Assembly (NCBI RefSeq): GCF_902499175.1
Contig: NZ_CABVQC010000087.1
Location: 1 to 33,240, forward strand
Direction of reading: 5' to 3'
Length of the DNA stretch: 33,240 nucleotides
Source of the DNA: Burkholderia aenigmatica
Lineage (GTDB): Bacteria > Pseudomonadota > Gammaproteobacteria > Burkholderiales > Burkholderiaceae
Each line of letters starts with the position of its first letter. Position 1 is the stretch's first letter. The position numbers and the translations under genes are program-made. Below the pieces are notes generated by a model, which was not told the DNA's origin, ran no database searches, and saw only the letters and a program-made list of their open reading frames with translations. This document shows, piece after piece, positions 1 through 6,842 of the stretch.

Positions 1-1
1 T

Positions 2-121
2 CAAAACGTATACGCGCTCGACCGATATAGAGCCATTGGCAGCATGACCGAGACGACAACTAGCTTGACTCGCGCCGCACCGTTCGAGTCCTCAAAAGAA
101 ACCTTAACTGAACGGCATTAG
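2..121 (+). CDS. C-terminal fragment of an unknown gene
   Basis: An open frame enters from the left edge and runs about 39 codons to a TAG at 119-121. The readable tail includes NVYALDRYRAIGS and ends SSKETLTERH. A strong intrinsic terminator begins on the stop codon, which is the main reason to believe the frame is real: gene ends in this window are often placed this way. I do not recognise the family, and most of the protein lies outside the window. It would be transcribed convergently with the Rep1 gene. Confidence 0.35.
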   Translation, partial: QNVYALDRYRAIGSMTETTTSLTRAAPFESSKETLTERH

Positions 122-139
122 GCCTTCGGGCCGGTTTTT
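119..139 (+). terminator. Intrinsic terminator
   Basis: GGCC (121-124), tetraloop TTCG, GGCC (129-132), then GG and a run of seven T. The stem is short but has a stable UUCG loop. It overlaps the stop codon of the truncated upstream gene. Confidence 0.6.
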
Positions 140-189
140 TTACGTCTTACTGATGCAGAATCGGGGGTTCTTCCTGAAGACCTGGGGTT

Positions 190-212
190 CGGACGAATCA
201 AAGATTCGTCCG
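190..212. terminator. Perfect hairpin between convergent genes
   Basis: CGGACGAATC and GATTCGTCCG form a 10-bp stem around AAA. It lies 84 bp beyond the stop of the Rep1 gene and could end that transcript, but there is no T-run on either strand. The rest of 140-295 shows no gene. Confidence 0.35.
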
Positions 213-295
213 CATGGGTGCATGAAGTGCGCCACGGCGTATATAACCCACTAAGGTGAGAAGTTTCGGGATCGCTTCGCGCTTGACGGGTCCGC

Positions 296-1900
296 CTACG
301 CTCCCGCTTCGTCGGTGGTCCTGGTGGTGAACTGCCAGACAAGCCAGGTCTGGAAATCCCTGTCATGCAGTTCGGGGAGCCATTGCTGGAAAAGATCCTG
401 CCTCGCGTTGATGAGCCACTGCTGGAACAGGATGAGCCAAGCGGCGCGAGTTTCTCCCTCCTTGTACAGCGCTCGATCTTGTGGACTGGCCTTCAGGTGG
501 GCCTGAATGAGGCGGTTGCGCTCGTCTTCCGGCAGTGACTGCAACCCTGCTGCTACCAACGAACGCTGGTGTGCCTTGAACTTTGCTTCCAGGGCCTCCT
601 GCCGGCGCTGCAGTTCGGTTTGCTGTGAAAGTCGACGCGCCTCGTCGAGGGCTTTTTGATCTGCTTCCTCCGTCTGGGTCTGCTCGTTCGACACATTGCG
701 GAGGATGGCTCGGAAGAATGCTTCGCGAGACTGAATCACCTCCCCTCGAGCCTTCAGCCTTGCCTCGGAGACCGCCATGCGCGACATAGCTTCTTTGACT
801 TGCGGATGGGTATAGAGCTGGGCCAAGGTCGCCATGTCCTTTTCCGTGAAGCCCAGATCCTTCAACTTTTGGATCGTGTCGTCTGGCCACCCGAGGGGCA
901 GTTCGAATGCTTGTTGGCGTTTTTCCGTGAACTTGAAACGCAGCTTGGTGATCTTGCGGCCGGACTTGAACTCTTCGACCGCGATCGTGTGCGTCAATGC
1001 TGGATGCGCGTTTAGCATCGCGATCGCGGGATTTAGATAGGTCCGCTTGAATTCCCCATATTCGCGGGCTTGCTTTTCCTTTTTCTCGCCGATGATCACG
1101 AACCGCGAGGGGCCGAGAATCAAGTCTATCCACGTCGCAAGATCCAGAATCGGGGTGACCTTGGCGTTGGTCCCGATGTAGCGCCACGCGTTTTGATACA
1201 ACCCGAAAGCGGCCTCGCCTGAACCAGCATCACGTCCGAAGCTCGCCATTACCGACCAGTTGAGGTTCGCCCACATAGTCGGCTCGAGAAACCACAGAAG
1301 AACCTCGGGTTCGAAGGCAAACCGGGTAATCCCAGCCTGACTGCCGACACCCTTGTCTCGACGGATAATGAAGGCTGCGATGGATTCGTACTGTGCCTTG
1401 CCATCCTCGCCGAGCACATTCCAGATAAACTGGAAGTTGAGCAGTTCCGCAAGGGTGTCGTATATCCGATCCTTGTTCGTGGTCGACAACCCGGCGAGTT
1501 CTGCCAGGCGGTGGGTACGGATTTCGAAAAGAGGGGTCGCGCGATCTTCACGGATCTTTCGGATCAGCGTCTGAGCCGCTTCCCGCGGCCGCGCACGCAA
1601 ATCAAGTTGCACGGCAAGCGCGAGCGCATCCATAAGCTTGCGAGCAGACAACTTCAGGTTCTTGTCGCGCTGGACTGGGATAGCGTGAATAGCCGCGACA
1701 GGCTTGCGATAGGTGCCAGGGCGCTCAGGCAGGAACAATTCGTCAGCCGAAAACAACGGTGTCTGGGGCGTTCCAGGATTCTCGTCACGCGAGAGCACCT
1801 CATAGCTGTCACTATCCGGTGCGTTCTCCTGCTCCAGCCATTTAAGTTCTGGGCCCTGTTGTTCTGGTACTGAAATTTGTTGGCGCGGCTTCTTTGGCAT
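296..1900 (-). CDS. Replication initiator protein 1 (Rep_3 / RepB-like)
   Basis: A 534-residue initiator that would bind the iterons just upstream of its start and open the plasmid origin. Residues about 85-335 read as the paired winged-helix arrangement of the Rep_3 family: a conserved stretch with LSARKLMDALALAVQLDLRA, a helix-turn-helix-like LAELAGLSTTNKDRIYDTLAEL, and a second domain with GLYQNAWRYIG and YGEFKRTYLNPAIAMLN. The last ~180 residues are Gln/Glu/Arg-rich and probably coiled-coil, making this longer than typical 250-400-residue Rep_3 proteins. The start at 1900 lacks a clear SD. The gene faces away from the origin, with an inverted repeat (1938-1957) in its promoter region suited to autoregulation. 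A second, different Rep lies at 6843-8180, so this may be one of two replicons. Family by sequence reading; role by context. Confidence 0.8.
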   Translation of the reverse strand: MPKKPRQQISVPEQQGPELKWLEQENAPDSDSYEVLSRDENPGTPQTPLFSADELFLPERPGTYRKPVAAIHAIPVQRDKNLKLSARKLMDALALAVQLDLRARPREAAQTLIRKIREDRATPLFEIRTHRLAELAGLSTTNKDRIYDTLAELLNFQFIWNVLGEDGKAQYESIAAFIIRRDKGVGSQAGITRFAFEPEVLLWFLEPTMWANLNWSVMASFGRDAGSGEAAFGLYQNAWRYIGTNAKVTPILDLATWIDLILGPSRFVIIGEKKEKQAREYGEFKRTYLNPAIAMLNAHPALTHTIAVEEFKSGRKITKLRFKFTEKRQQAFELPLGWPDDTIQKLKDLGFTEKDMATLAQLYTHPQVKEAMSRMAVSEARLKARGEVIQSREAFFRAILRNVSNEQTQTEEADQKALDEARRLSQQTELQRRQEALEAKFKAHQRSLVAAGLQSLPEDERNRLIQAHLKASPQDRALYKEGETRAAWLILFQQWLINARQDLFQQWLPELHDRDFQTWLVWQFTTRTTDEAGA

Positions 1901-1937
1901 TGGTGCAATGTTGTGGACGCATGTCGGAATGCGTCAA

Positions 1938-1957
1938 CATCATAGCGCCTTATGATG
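1938..1957. promoter_or_regulatory. Inverted repeat, probable Rep1 operator
   Basis: CATCATA and TATGATG are 7-bp arms separated by GCGCCT, 38 bp upstream of the Rep1 start codon. The arms match the CCATCAT end of the neighbouring iterons in opposite orientation. Rep_3 initiators commonly repress their own gene by binding such inverted half-iterons as dimers; that role is inferred here. Confidence 0.5.
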
Positions 1958-1990
1958 GTCAAGACCAGCGTTGGCCAACCATCGATAGAG

Positions 1991-1999
1991 TTATCCACC
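1991..1999 (+). promoter_or_regulatory. DnaA-box-like site
   Basis: TTATCCACC matches the consensus TTATCCACA at 8 of 9 bases. It lies immediately beside the first iteron, as in many iteron plasmid origins. Confidence 0.5.
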
Positions 2000-2005
2000 G
2001 ATCAC

Positions 2006-2134
2006 CTATGCCAAAATACCATCGATCGGGCCGCTGAACATCGTGGCTATGCCAAAGTGCCATCAATGCCACCGCGGACTTACCATCATGCCCCGGCAGA
2101 AACACCATCGAGGCTATGCCAAAATACCATCATT
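2006..2134 (+). repeat. Direct iterons of origin 1
   Basis: Three direct copies of a ~21-bp repeat: CTATGCCAAAATACCATCGAT at 2006-2026 (one residue per base, 21 bp), CTATGCCAAAGTGCCATCAAT at 2047-2067 and CTATGCCAAAATACCATCATT at 2114-2134. Partial ACCATC copies occur near 2081 and 2102. Two copies lie in inverted orientation further on (2318-2340 and 2380-2396). This is the expected binding array for Rep1. Confidence 0.75.
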
Positions 2135-2317
2135 CCGGCTTGAAAGCCTTACCCGGCGGGGCTTTGACGGGTTGGAAGTTGGGAAGTTTTGAGATATTTG
2201 TCGGAACACAGACGTAGGTCCTGTAAAAAAACACCCCCAACCCCAAACCACCGCGCCGTCAGGATCGACCGCGTGTTTTGGACCGTGTCATAGGCTATTT
2301 CTTGGGCGCACTACCCT

Positions 2318-2396
2318 ATCGATGGTATAGCTGCATAGCCTATGTTCCTATGCTCGATGTCATGATGACATAGCTTGGAATGGTATTTCGGCATAG
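2318..2396 (-). repeat. Inverted iteron copies and palindrome
   Basis: 2318-2340 reads, on the minus strand, as a degenerate iteron beginning GGCTATGC and ending ATACCATCGAT. 2380-2396 on the minus strand is CTATGCCGAAATACCAT. Between them, ATGTCAT / ATGACAT forms a perfect 15-bp palindrome (2357-2371). The stretch 2280-2510 also carries about ten scattered CTATG or CATAG pentamers. These could be operators for the small protein starting at 2503 or additional Rep contacts. No gene is visible in 1901-2502. Confidence 0.55.
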
Positions 2397-2502
2397 GTTC
2401 ACTATGCGATATAGGTCCATATCGCTGAACATAGCCTGTTCGGGCTGGCGGACTAGTCGCACATAGCCCTATGCTGATACACTCCAAGCTGGAACTTGGA
2501 CT

Positions 2503-3027
2503 ATGTCATCTGACCTCACCGACGCGAATGCGCGCTTTCTGCTTGGCGAAGCCGTCCGGCTGCTCACGCAGTCGGGCGTGACTGGCGTTGCGCTGGCGGA
2601 GTTCGTCCTCGGCTTTACGCCGATCGTGAACGAGAGGCTTGCATCGATAGCGTCGTCGACGTCGACCGCAGCGATGGGAGAGCGGGTCACGCGAGCCGAC
2701 GTGAAAGATGCGGTCAAAGAGGCATTGCAGGAAGTCGTATCTGCAACTGGCGACGATCAGGAAGGGCGAGGGAAAAAACGGCAGCGACGCAAGTCAGTTC
2801 CAGTTCGTCTCGCAGGCGGCAAGCGAACTTCCCTGTGGCTGGATACCGATCTCGTCGAGCGATTCAAGCATAAGGCAAGCTCGCCGGCCGAGGCACGCCA
2901 TGTGCTGGCGGAGCTGGCGGGCTCCGTGCCTGCTACCGCAGAAAGCAAGTCATCGTGGGTCGAGGAACAACTGACCAAGCGATTGATACTGCTCGAGGCA
3001 GTACCGACTACCACCCGCGCAAACTGA
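2503..3027 (+). CDS. Putative ribbon-helix-helix DNA-binding protein
   Basis: A 174-residue basic protein I do not recognise as a named family. The N-terminal half (residues 1-80) looks helical. Residues 88-100 are a lysine/arginine patch (GRGKKRQRRKS). Residues 109-124 (TSLWLDTDLVERFK) look like the beta strand and first helix of a ribbon-helix-helix fold, and residues 150-163 could be the second helix, although the linker of ~25 residues is long. It sits directly beside the iteron origin and is transcribed away from Rep1, a usual place for a copy-number or replication-accessory protein. ATGTCAT, the arm of the 2357-2371 palindrome, recurs at its start codon, which would fit autoregulation. 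Both the fold and the role are inference. Confidence 0.55.
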   Translation: MSSDLTDANARFLLGEAVRLLTQSGVTGVALAEFVLGFTPIVNERLASIASSTSTAAMGERVTRADVKDAVKEALQEVVSATGDDQEGRGKKRQRRKSVPVRLAGGKRTSLWLDTDLVERFKHKASSPAEARHVLAELAGSVPATAESKSSWVEEQLTKRLILLEAVPTTTRAN

Positions 3028-3079
3028 CGCGAATTGGCTGGCCGGTAGGGCATCGTAGTTCTTGGCAGGAAGTAATCCC

Positions 3080-3108
3080 TTGACTTTCTGGCTGCACTCA
3101 AAAACAAT
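3080..3108 (+). promoter_or_regulatory. Candidate promoter for the 3538 gene
   Basis: TTGACT (3080-3085), 17-bp spacer, AACAAT (3103-3108). The -35 matches at five of six positions and the -10 at four of six. It lies about 430 bp upstream of the next plus-strand start, implying a long untranslated leader. Confidence 0.4.
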
Positions 3109-3180
3109 ACGCGCATTGATGCACCGAGCAGCTGGAACTCGCACCCTTTCGAGCCCTTCCTAGAACGCAGATCCACTCGG

Positions 3181-3225
3181 GGAGATCTTGGGAAAAGCTT
3201 CAAGGCCTTTCCCAAGATTTTCTCC
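3181..3225 (+). terminator. Terminator or attenuator in the long leader
   Basis: ATCTTGGGAAA (3185-3195) pairs perfectly with TTTCCCAAGAT (3208-3218), followed by TTTCT. Outer GGAGA / TCTCC can extend the stem across a small bulge. It lies 160 bp after the end of the 2503 gene but about 75 nt downstream of the candidate promoter, so it may act as a transcriptional attenuator for the 3538 gene rather than only ending the upstream gene. Confidence 0.6.
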
Positions 3226-3537
3226 AAGCCCTCCTGGGTTTGCTCGCTTCCTCCGTTGCAAGCTGGATTCGGGACACGTGCGTGCCTGGTTTTCCCGCGA
3301 GATCCATTGGATCTCGCTCGTCCCTTGGTGGACGGCTTGCTACTTCGGTAGCCTAGAAAGTCCTTCGGGATTTTCCTGTCTGACGTCGTCGTTTCAGGCG
3401 ACTTGTCATCTGCAGTGCCACTGCTACGGCTGTATCTCGATTTGATCGGGATGCGGCTCAGGCGTGTTTTCAACCCGCGCGGGGACTCGATTCCCTCGTG
3501 GGGAACGACGTCTTCGCAAGCTCCTATGGAGATTGTC
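3226..3537 (+). promoter_or_regulatory. Long structured 5' leader with shared leader motif (copy 1)
   Basis: No gene is visible. Small stable hairpins follow one another: GCGAGATCC/GGATCTCGC around ATT (3298-3318), GCTAC/GTAGC with a TTCG loop (3338-3351), AAAGTCC/GGATTTT with a TTCG loop (3357-3374), and ATCTCGAT/ATCGGGAT around TTG (3434-3452). Then comes the motif GTTTTCAACCC (3466-3476), GGGGACTCGATTCCC, GTGGGGAACG, shared with three other leaders. CTCC (3521-3524) can pair with the SD GGAG (3528-3531); TCTTC at 3511-3515 offers an alternative partner. Pairings are by eye. Confidence 0.55.
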
Positions 3538-3822
3538 ATGTCGAACGTCGTTATGTCGGAACGTGCCCTGCGTCGCCAAGCTATTTCAGAAGCCCACAGT
3601 CACCTCCTCGAGGTGGCTGGCAAGTATCCTGAGAAGCTGCTCGAGAACTTCCGCCGGTATCCGTCGCTCGTCGGCGATCTCTCGTGCCTCGAAGAGGTGG
3701 CGGAGATTCTCGTGGAAAAGGGCTTTGCAAAAGAGCTGACAACGCTCTGCGACGCGCCTGGAATCGGGCGCTACGCGAGCAGCGTCATCGCTCGTCTGGT
3801 CCTGATGCCGGCTCAGCCGTAA
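3538..3822 (+). CDS. Hypothetical protein (94 aa)
   Basis: The start at 3538 is chosen because GGAG at 3528-3531 stands six bases before it; ATGs further upstream lie inside the structured leader. The protein is predicted helical and soluble (SERALRRQAISEAHSHLLEV near the N-terminus). The stretch around residues 60-85 (LCDAPGIGRYASSVIARLVL) has a GIGRY turn that recalls a helix-hairpin-helix, but one motif is not enough to assign a function. Its 3' end overlaps the convergent gene on the other strand by 38 bp. Its unusually long and structured leader is more distinctive than the protein. Confidence 0.6.
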   Translation: MSNVVMSERALRRQAISEAHSHLLEVAGKYPEKLLENFRRYPSLVGDLSCLEEVAEILVEKGFAKELTTLCDAPGIGRYASSVIARLVLMPAQP

Positions 3823-4027
3823 TCAGTTCCCCCTCTGCTATCCGCGCAAGAAGCTCCGCATCTGCGGAGTCCTCTTGCGCGGCCAGCAGGCGGTAATGCC
3901 GGGCGGTTTGCTCTAGTGCCCGGTTGTATTGGGCAATGCTTGTCGGAAGTGTTGATTGCCCAGTCAGGGTTTCAAACATCCTCCCCTCCTCTCTCGTCAA
4001 TCGAATCACCCGCTTCAGTCGTAGCAT
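3785..4027 (-). CDS. Small hypothetical protein downstream of parB
   Basis: An 80-residue protein starting MLRLKRVIRLTREEGRMFETL. The start at 4027 has a purine-rich SD (GGGGAGGG) three bases upstream; a longer in-frame start at 4123 would overlap the end of parB and has no better SD. It follows parA and parB on the same strand with a 70-bp gap, so it may be the third gene of the partition operon. It is mostly helical and charged. I do not recognise it. Its last 38 bp overlap, antisense, the 3' end of the 3538 gene. Confidence 0.55.
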   Translation of the reverse strand: MLRLKRVIRLTREEGRMFETLTGQSTLPTSIAQYNRALEQTARHYRLLAAQEDSADAELLARIAEGELITAEPASGPDER

Positions 4028-4097
4028 TTGCCCTCCCCTCTTTGTTTCCTCCAGATCGTGACCGGCCTCAATCCGGTGGAAAACGCTTATCGGCGCC

Positions 4098-5132
4098 TTA
4101 CGCGCCCGCCCCGGTATTTCCATTCATGAACTCTCTCACGACTGCCTCCAGTCGCTCTCCCAGCGCTTCCTGTTGCTCTTCAGAGAGGCCGGTGAGCTTG
4201 AGCTCAGTACGCCCGTCACGAAACCGTTTCAGTTGCCCGTATTCGGTGCCGTCGGCTCCGGCAAACTGGACGCGAGCGAGATAGTGGGCACGCGTTTTAC
4301 GGGACACCTCGCCATTGTCGTTGCGGGAGTTCAGGTCTTGCAGATGCTTCGAACTCATTTCGCCGGCGAGAACCTTGTCGAGGACCTCCTCCGCGGTATG
4401 TAACCCCTTTCGCTCGAACATCAGGGCGATGTTGTACGCGTGAGAAATTCCCAGCGGCTCATCACTCTCGGCCATACGACGCAACAGCGTTTCCGGCAGC
4501 TTTTTCAGCTTCAGAATTTTCGACATGAGCGATTCGCTGATACCGAGACTGGCTGCCAGGTCATCTTGGCCCGGGAATACTCCTTCGTCGAGCAGCTTTT
4601 GGTACGCCAGAGCATCATCGAACAAACTCTGAGGCGTGCGATCCTTGTTGAGACTGTTCGCAATCAGGAAGAGGTCGCGATCGCTAAGCGTCGGGAAAAC
4701 CTCGGCGTCGATGTACCCGTCCGCGACGCTTTTCTTCGCCCTGAAACGATACTCGCCGTCGATGATCACGTACTTACCGGGGAACCGCGGATTCTCGGTA
4801 ACCTTAATCGCTTCCAACTGCCCGTCACGCTTCATCTTCACCGCGAGCTCGTCGACCTTCTCGGGGCGGTAGAACGTCCGGGGATTGAACGGATTAGAAA
4901 CGAGCTCGCTCAGCGGCAACGTGAGGCGAGGCTTTACCGACGCGGTATTGCCACGTCCACCGTACGCCGGAATTGCCTGCGAAGGAGTTGAGCTGTCGCC
5001 AACCACCGAGGCTGCGCCGGTTTTTTGAGCGTTGAGTCTGGCGTCGACAGCGCCCCGCTCTATGTCCATACCTTTGCGTAGCGACGACACGAGACTTCTG
5101 CGCTGCGGCGGGCTTTGGTTTTGTTCGCTCAT
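4098..5132 (-). CDS. parB: Partition protein ParB (CTP-switch centromere binder)
   Basis: A 344-residue ParB-family protein that would load at the parS palindromes beside parA and spread along DNA. Residues ~70-160 form the ParB/Srx-type nucleotide domain with LSELVSNPFNPR, QLEAIKV and the phosphate-binding DGEYRFRA (the GERRxRA equivalent). Residues ~185-215 hold the helix-turn-helix DDLAASLGISESLMSKILKL. The C-terminal ~80 residues (LTGLSEEQQEALGERLEAVV) would be the dimerisation part. An N-terminal LVSSLRKGM could contact ParA. The SD (GGAG) overlaps the parA stop codon, so translation is coupled to parA. Confidence 0.9.
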   Translation of the reverse strand: MSEQNQSPPQRRSLVSSLRKGMDIERGAVDARLNAQKTGAASVVGDSSTPSQAIPAYGGRGNTASVKPRLTLPLSELVSNPFNPRTFYRPEKVDELAVKMKRDGQLEAIKVTENPRFPGKYVIIDGEYRFRAKKSVADGYIDAEVFPTLSDRDLFLIANSLNKDRTPQSLFDDALAYQKLLDEGVFPGQDDLAASLGISESLMSKILKLKKLPETLLRRMAESDEPLGISHAYNIALMFERKGLHTAEEVLDKVLAGEMSSKHLQDLNSRNDNGEVSRKTRAHYLARVQFAGADGTEYGQLKRFRDGRTELKLTGLSEEQQEALGERLEAVVREFMNGNTGAGA

Positions 5133-5138
5133 TTGAAA

Positions 5139-5804
5139 TTACTCCGAAATTCCCATAATTCCCAACATTTCCATAGCGACATTCGTAATTTCCTGGCGTG
5201 CCTGCTTGGTTGCCTGCCCCTTCACGCTGAAGACTGTCGCTCCGAAACCGATAGCGGTTTTATAGACCTCCCGCATCGAAATCACGTTCTTTAATACCGG
5301 ATACGGGCTGTCCTCGGACATCACCTCGCTAACGTCCCGATAGGACGCCCTCTTGGTGTTGACCTTGTTGAAGACAATGCCGCATCGCTTGGGATCCGGA
5401 CCTATGACCCGGCGGACCAACTGGATCATCCCCTGCGTGCTCCATACGTCGGACGGAGAAGCATCCATGGGAATCAAAACAAAATCTGCAACCTGAAGGA
5501 CGTTCTCGGTATTCAGGTTATCGACACTCGGCGGACAGTCGACCAACACAAGATCAAAGTCTTGTGCCATTCGGCCGATCTCTCGTCCGAGTCCCTTGCC
5601 CGCCGCTGCCATATTCGTCACAACAAAAGGATACGGTTCTTCGCCGACTCCGGAAGATCGCGTTGAAGTGTTCTGCGAATCCGCATCAACGACGAGGACT
5701 CGAGCACTCGGATCATCATGCGAGTACGCGCCGGCCAAGTTGAGAGTGATCATCGTTTTCCCAACCCCACCCTTCTGGTTGGCGATAGCAAATACCATCC
5801 CCAC
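5139..5804 (-). CDS. parA: Partition ATPase ParA
   Basis: A 221-residue deviant-Walker ATPase that would pattern the nucleoid and move ParB-parS complexes. KGGVGKT (residues 11-17) is the Walker A' motif, VDADSQ (39-44) follows, and VDCPP (88-92) is Walker B. It lacks an N-terminal DNA-binding extension, so it resembles the small ParA/Soj type. The GTG at 5804 is preferred because AGGAGG lies six bases upstream; the alternative ATG at 5798 would have a 12-base spacing. It forms an operon with parB, six bases downstream. The parS array starts 80 bp upstream of the start codon, so ParB bound there could also repress the operon. Confidence 0.9.
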   Translation of the reverse strand: MGMVFAIANQKGGVGKTMITLNLAGAYSHDDPSARVLVVDADSQNTSTRSSGVGEEPYPFVVTNMAAAGKGLGREIGRMAQDFDLVLVDCPPSVDNLNTENVLQVADFVLIPMDASPSDVWSTQGMIQLVRRVIGPDPKRCGIVFNKVNTKRASYRDVSEVMSEDSPYPVLKNVISMREVYKTAIGFGATVFSVKGQATKQARQEITNVAMEMLGIMGISE

Positions 5805-5886
5805 AGCAGTCCTCCTTTTAAAGATTTTCACGAACAATATATTGCTGCGACACAAAAATCAAGAGAGAACGTGGCGTGGAACCCAC

Positions 5887-6457
5887 TTTCAGCGCTGAAA
5901 CTGACTGATATCCGACGCGCAGAGAGGAATCGAGTTTCAGCGCTGAAACCCGATCGGCACGTTTGAGGTATGAAGACGTAGCCTTCTGGCAAGCAGCAGC
6001 GGTCTTTGTGAAGAAAAGAAGGAGGATGAGCGGCGTAGCTCTAGACAGAGACAAGTGCTCTAGCCAACCGAGGTTTCAGCGCTGAAACTAGCGTTGCGCT
6101 GCTTTCGTAGCGGGCAGGCAAGGCAAGATGAAACAACAGTAGTCCAAATGGAGCCGACGTTCGGCTACGTCACTGTCAAGGAAGGTGCGTCCGCCACTTT
6201 CAGCGCTGAAACTTTGATGCGTCAGCCGGCGTGTGACATTGCACCAACCGTAATGGTTTCAGCGCTGAAAGTGGATTGGCCACCTGGTGCGTTCCTAGTG
6301 AAATTGCGTCCTGCAAAGAATTGTCTTGCAGTCCCTTTGCTCAAGGAGATGACGCAGATGCGAAGCCCGCAGGCGTCACTTTCAGCGCTGAAACCGGCCG
6401 CTACAGGTTGCTTCCTTCTGTTCGGATGACGCGGTCCTGCTGGTTTCAGCGCTGAAA
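5887..6457. repeat. parS: parS centromere array, seven sites
   Basis: Seven perfect copies of the palindrome TTTCAGCGCTGAAA at 5887-5900, 5935-5948, 6074-6087, 6198-6211, 6257-6270, 6380-6393 and 6444-6457. Three (sites 2, 3, 7) are the full 16-bp palindrome GTTTCAGCGCTGAAAC. Sites 1, 4 and 6 begin with C, and site 5 is the same variant reversed. The half-site GTTTCA equals that of the canonical chromosomal parS GTTTCACGTGAAAC, but the centre is GCGC instead of CG. No gene is visible in 5805-6842. Confidence 0.85.
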
Positions 6458-6606
6458 CTCCGATGAACTATGCGGCAAGAGCGCAGTTGCGGTCGGTAGA
6501 TCCTGGTGCTCTGTCTGCGGGGTATCCAATGCCAATTCGAGAAATAGAGGGCGCATGTGGCATTTGATTGGTCTGTCTTGATCATGAAACCACCAGAAGA
6601 CCATTC

Positions 6607-6728
6607 ATTGGCCACGGGTGGCCAATAAGTGGCCTATCGGCAATGTGGAGGGTTCGAATCGCTGTTTGCCTGCCGTCGAAACAGGATGCGGGGCCGAAAT
6701 GCGGCCAAGGCTGGCCTATAACTGGCCA
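6607..6728. repeat. TGGCC repeats downstream of Rep2 gene
   Basis: ATTGGCCAC / GTGGCCAAT is a perfect 9-bp-arm inverted repeat (6607-6626), followed by TAAGTGGCCTATC. A related unit, CTGGCCTATAACTGGCCAG, lies at 6711-6728. Both contain two TGGCC pentamers around an AT core (ATAAG or TATAA). They could be protein-binding sites. The first inverted repeat could also act as a hairpin after the Rep2 gene, but it has no T-run. Confidence 0.4.
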
Positions 6729-6842
6729 GTGCCACGCTTCGGGTCTCGATCAGATCTCGGAGAGTAGGGGGGAGGGTAGGGGTGATGCGATCCGGGCGAG
6801 ACGCCCGGTGAGTGGCTATTCTTCGGGAGCTGAGCGGTCAGG

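Noticed and set aside
6649..6661. GGTTCGAATC, the T-loop signature of a tRNA
   Set aside because: The flanking bases do not form a T-stem, and no acceptor, D or anticodon arm is found within 80 bp on either side.
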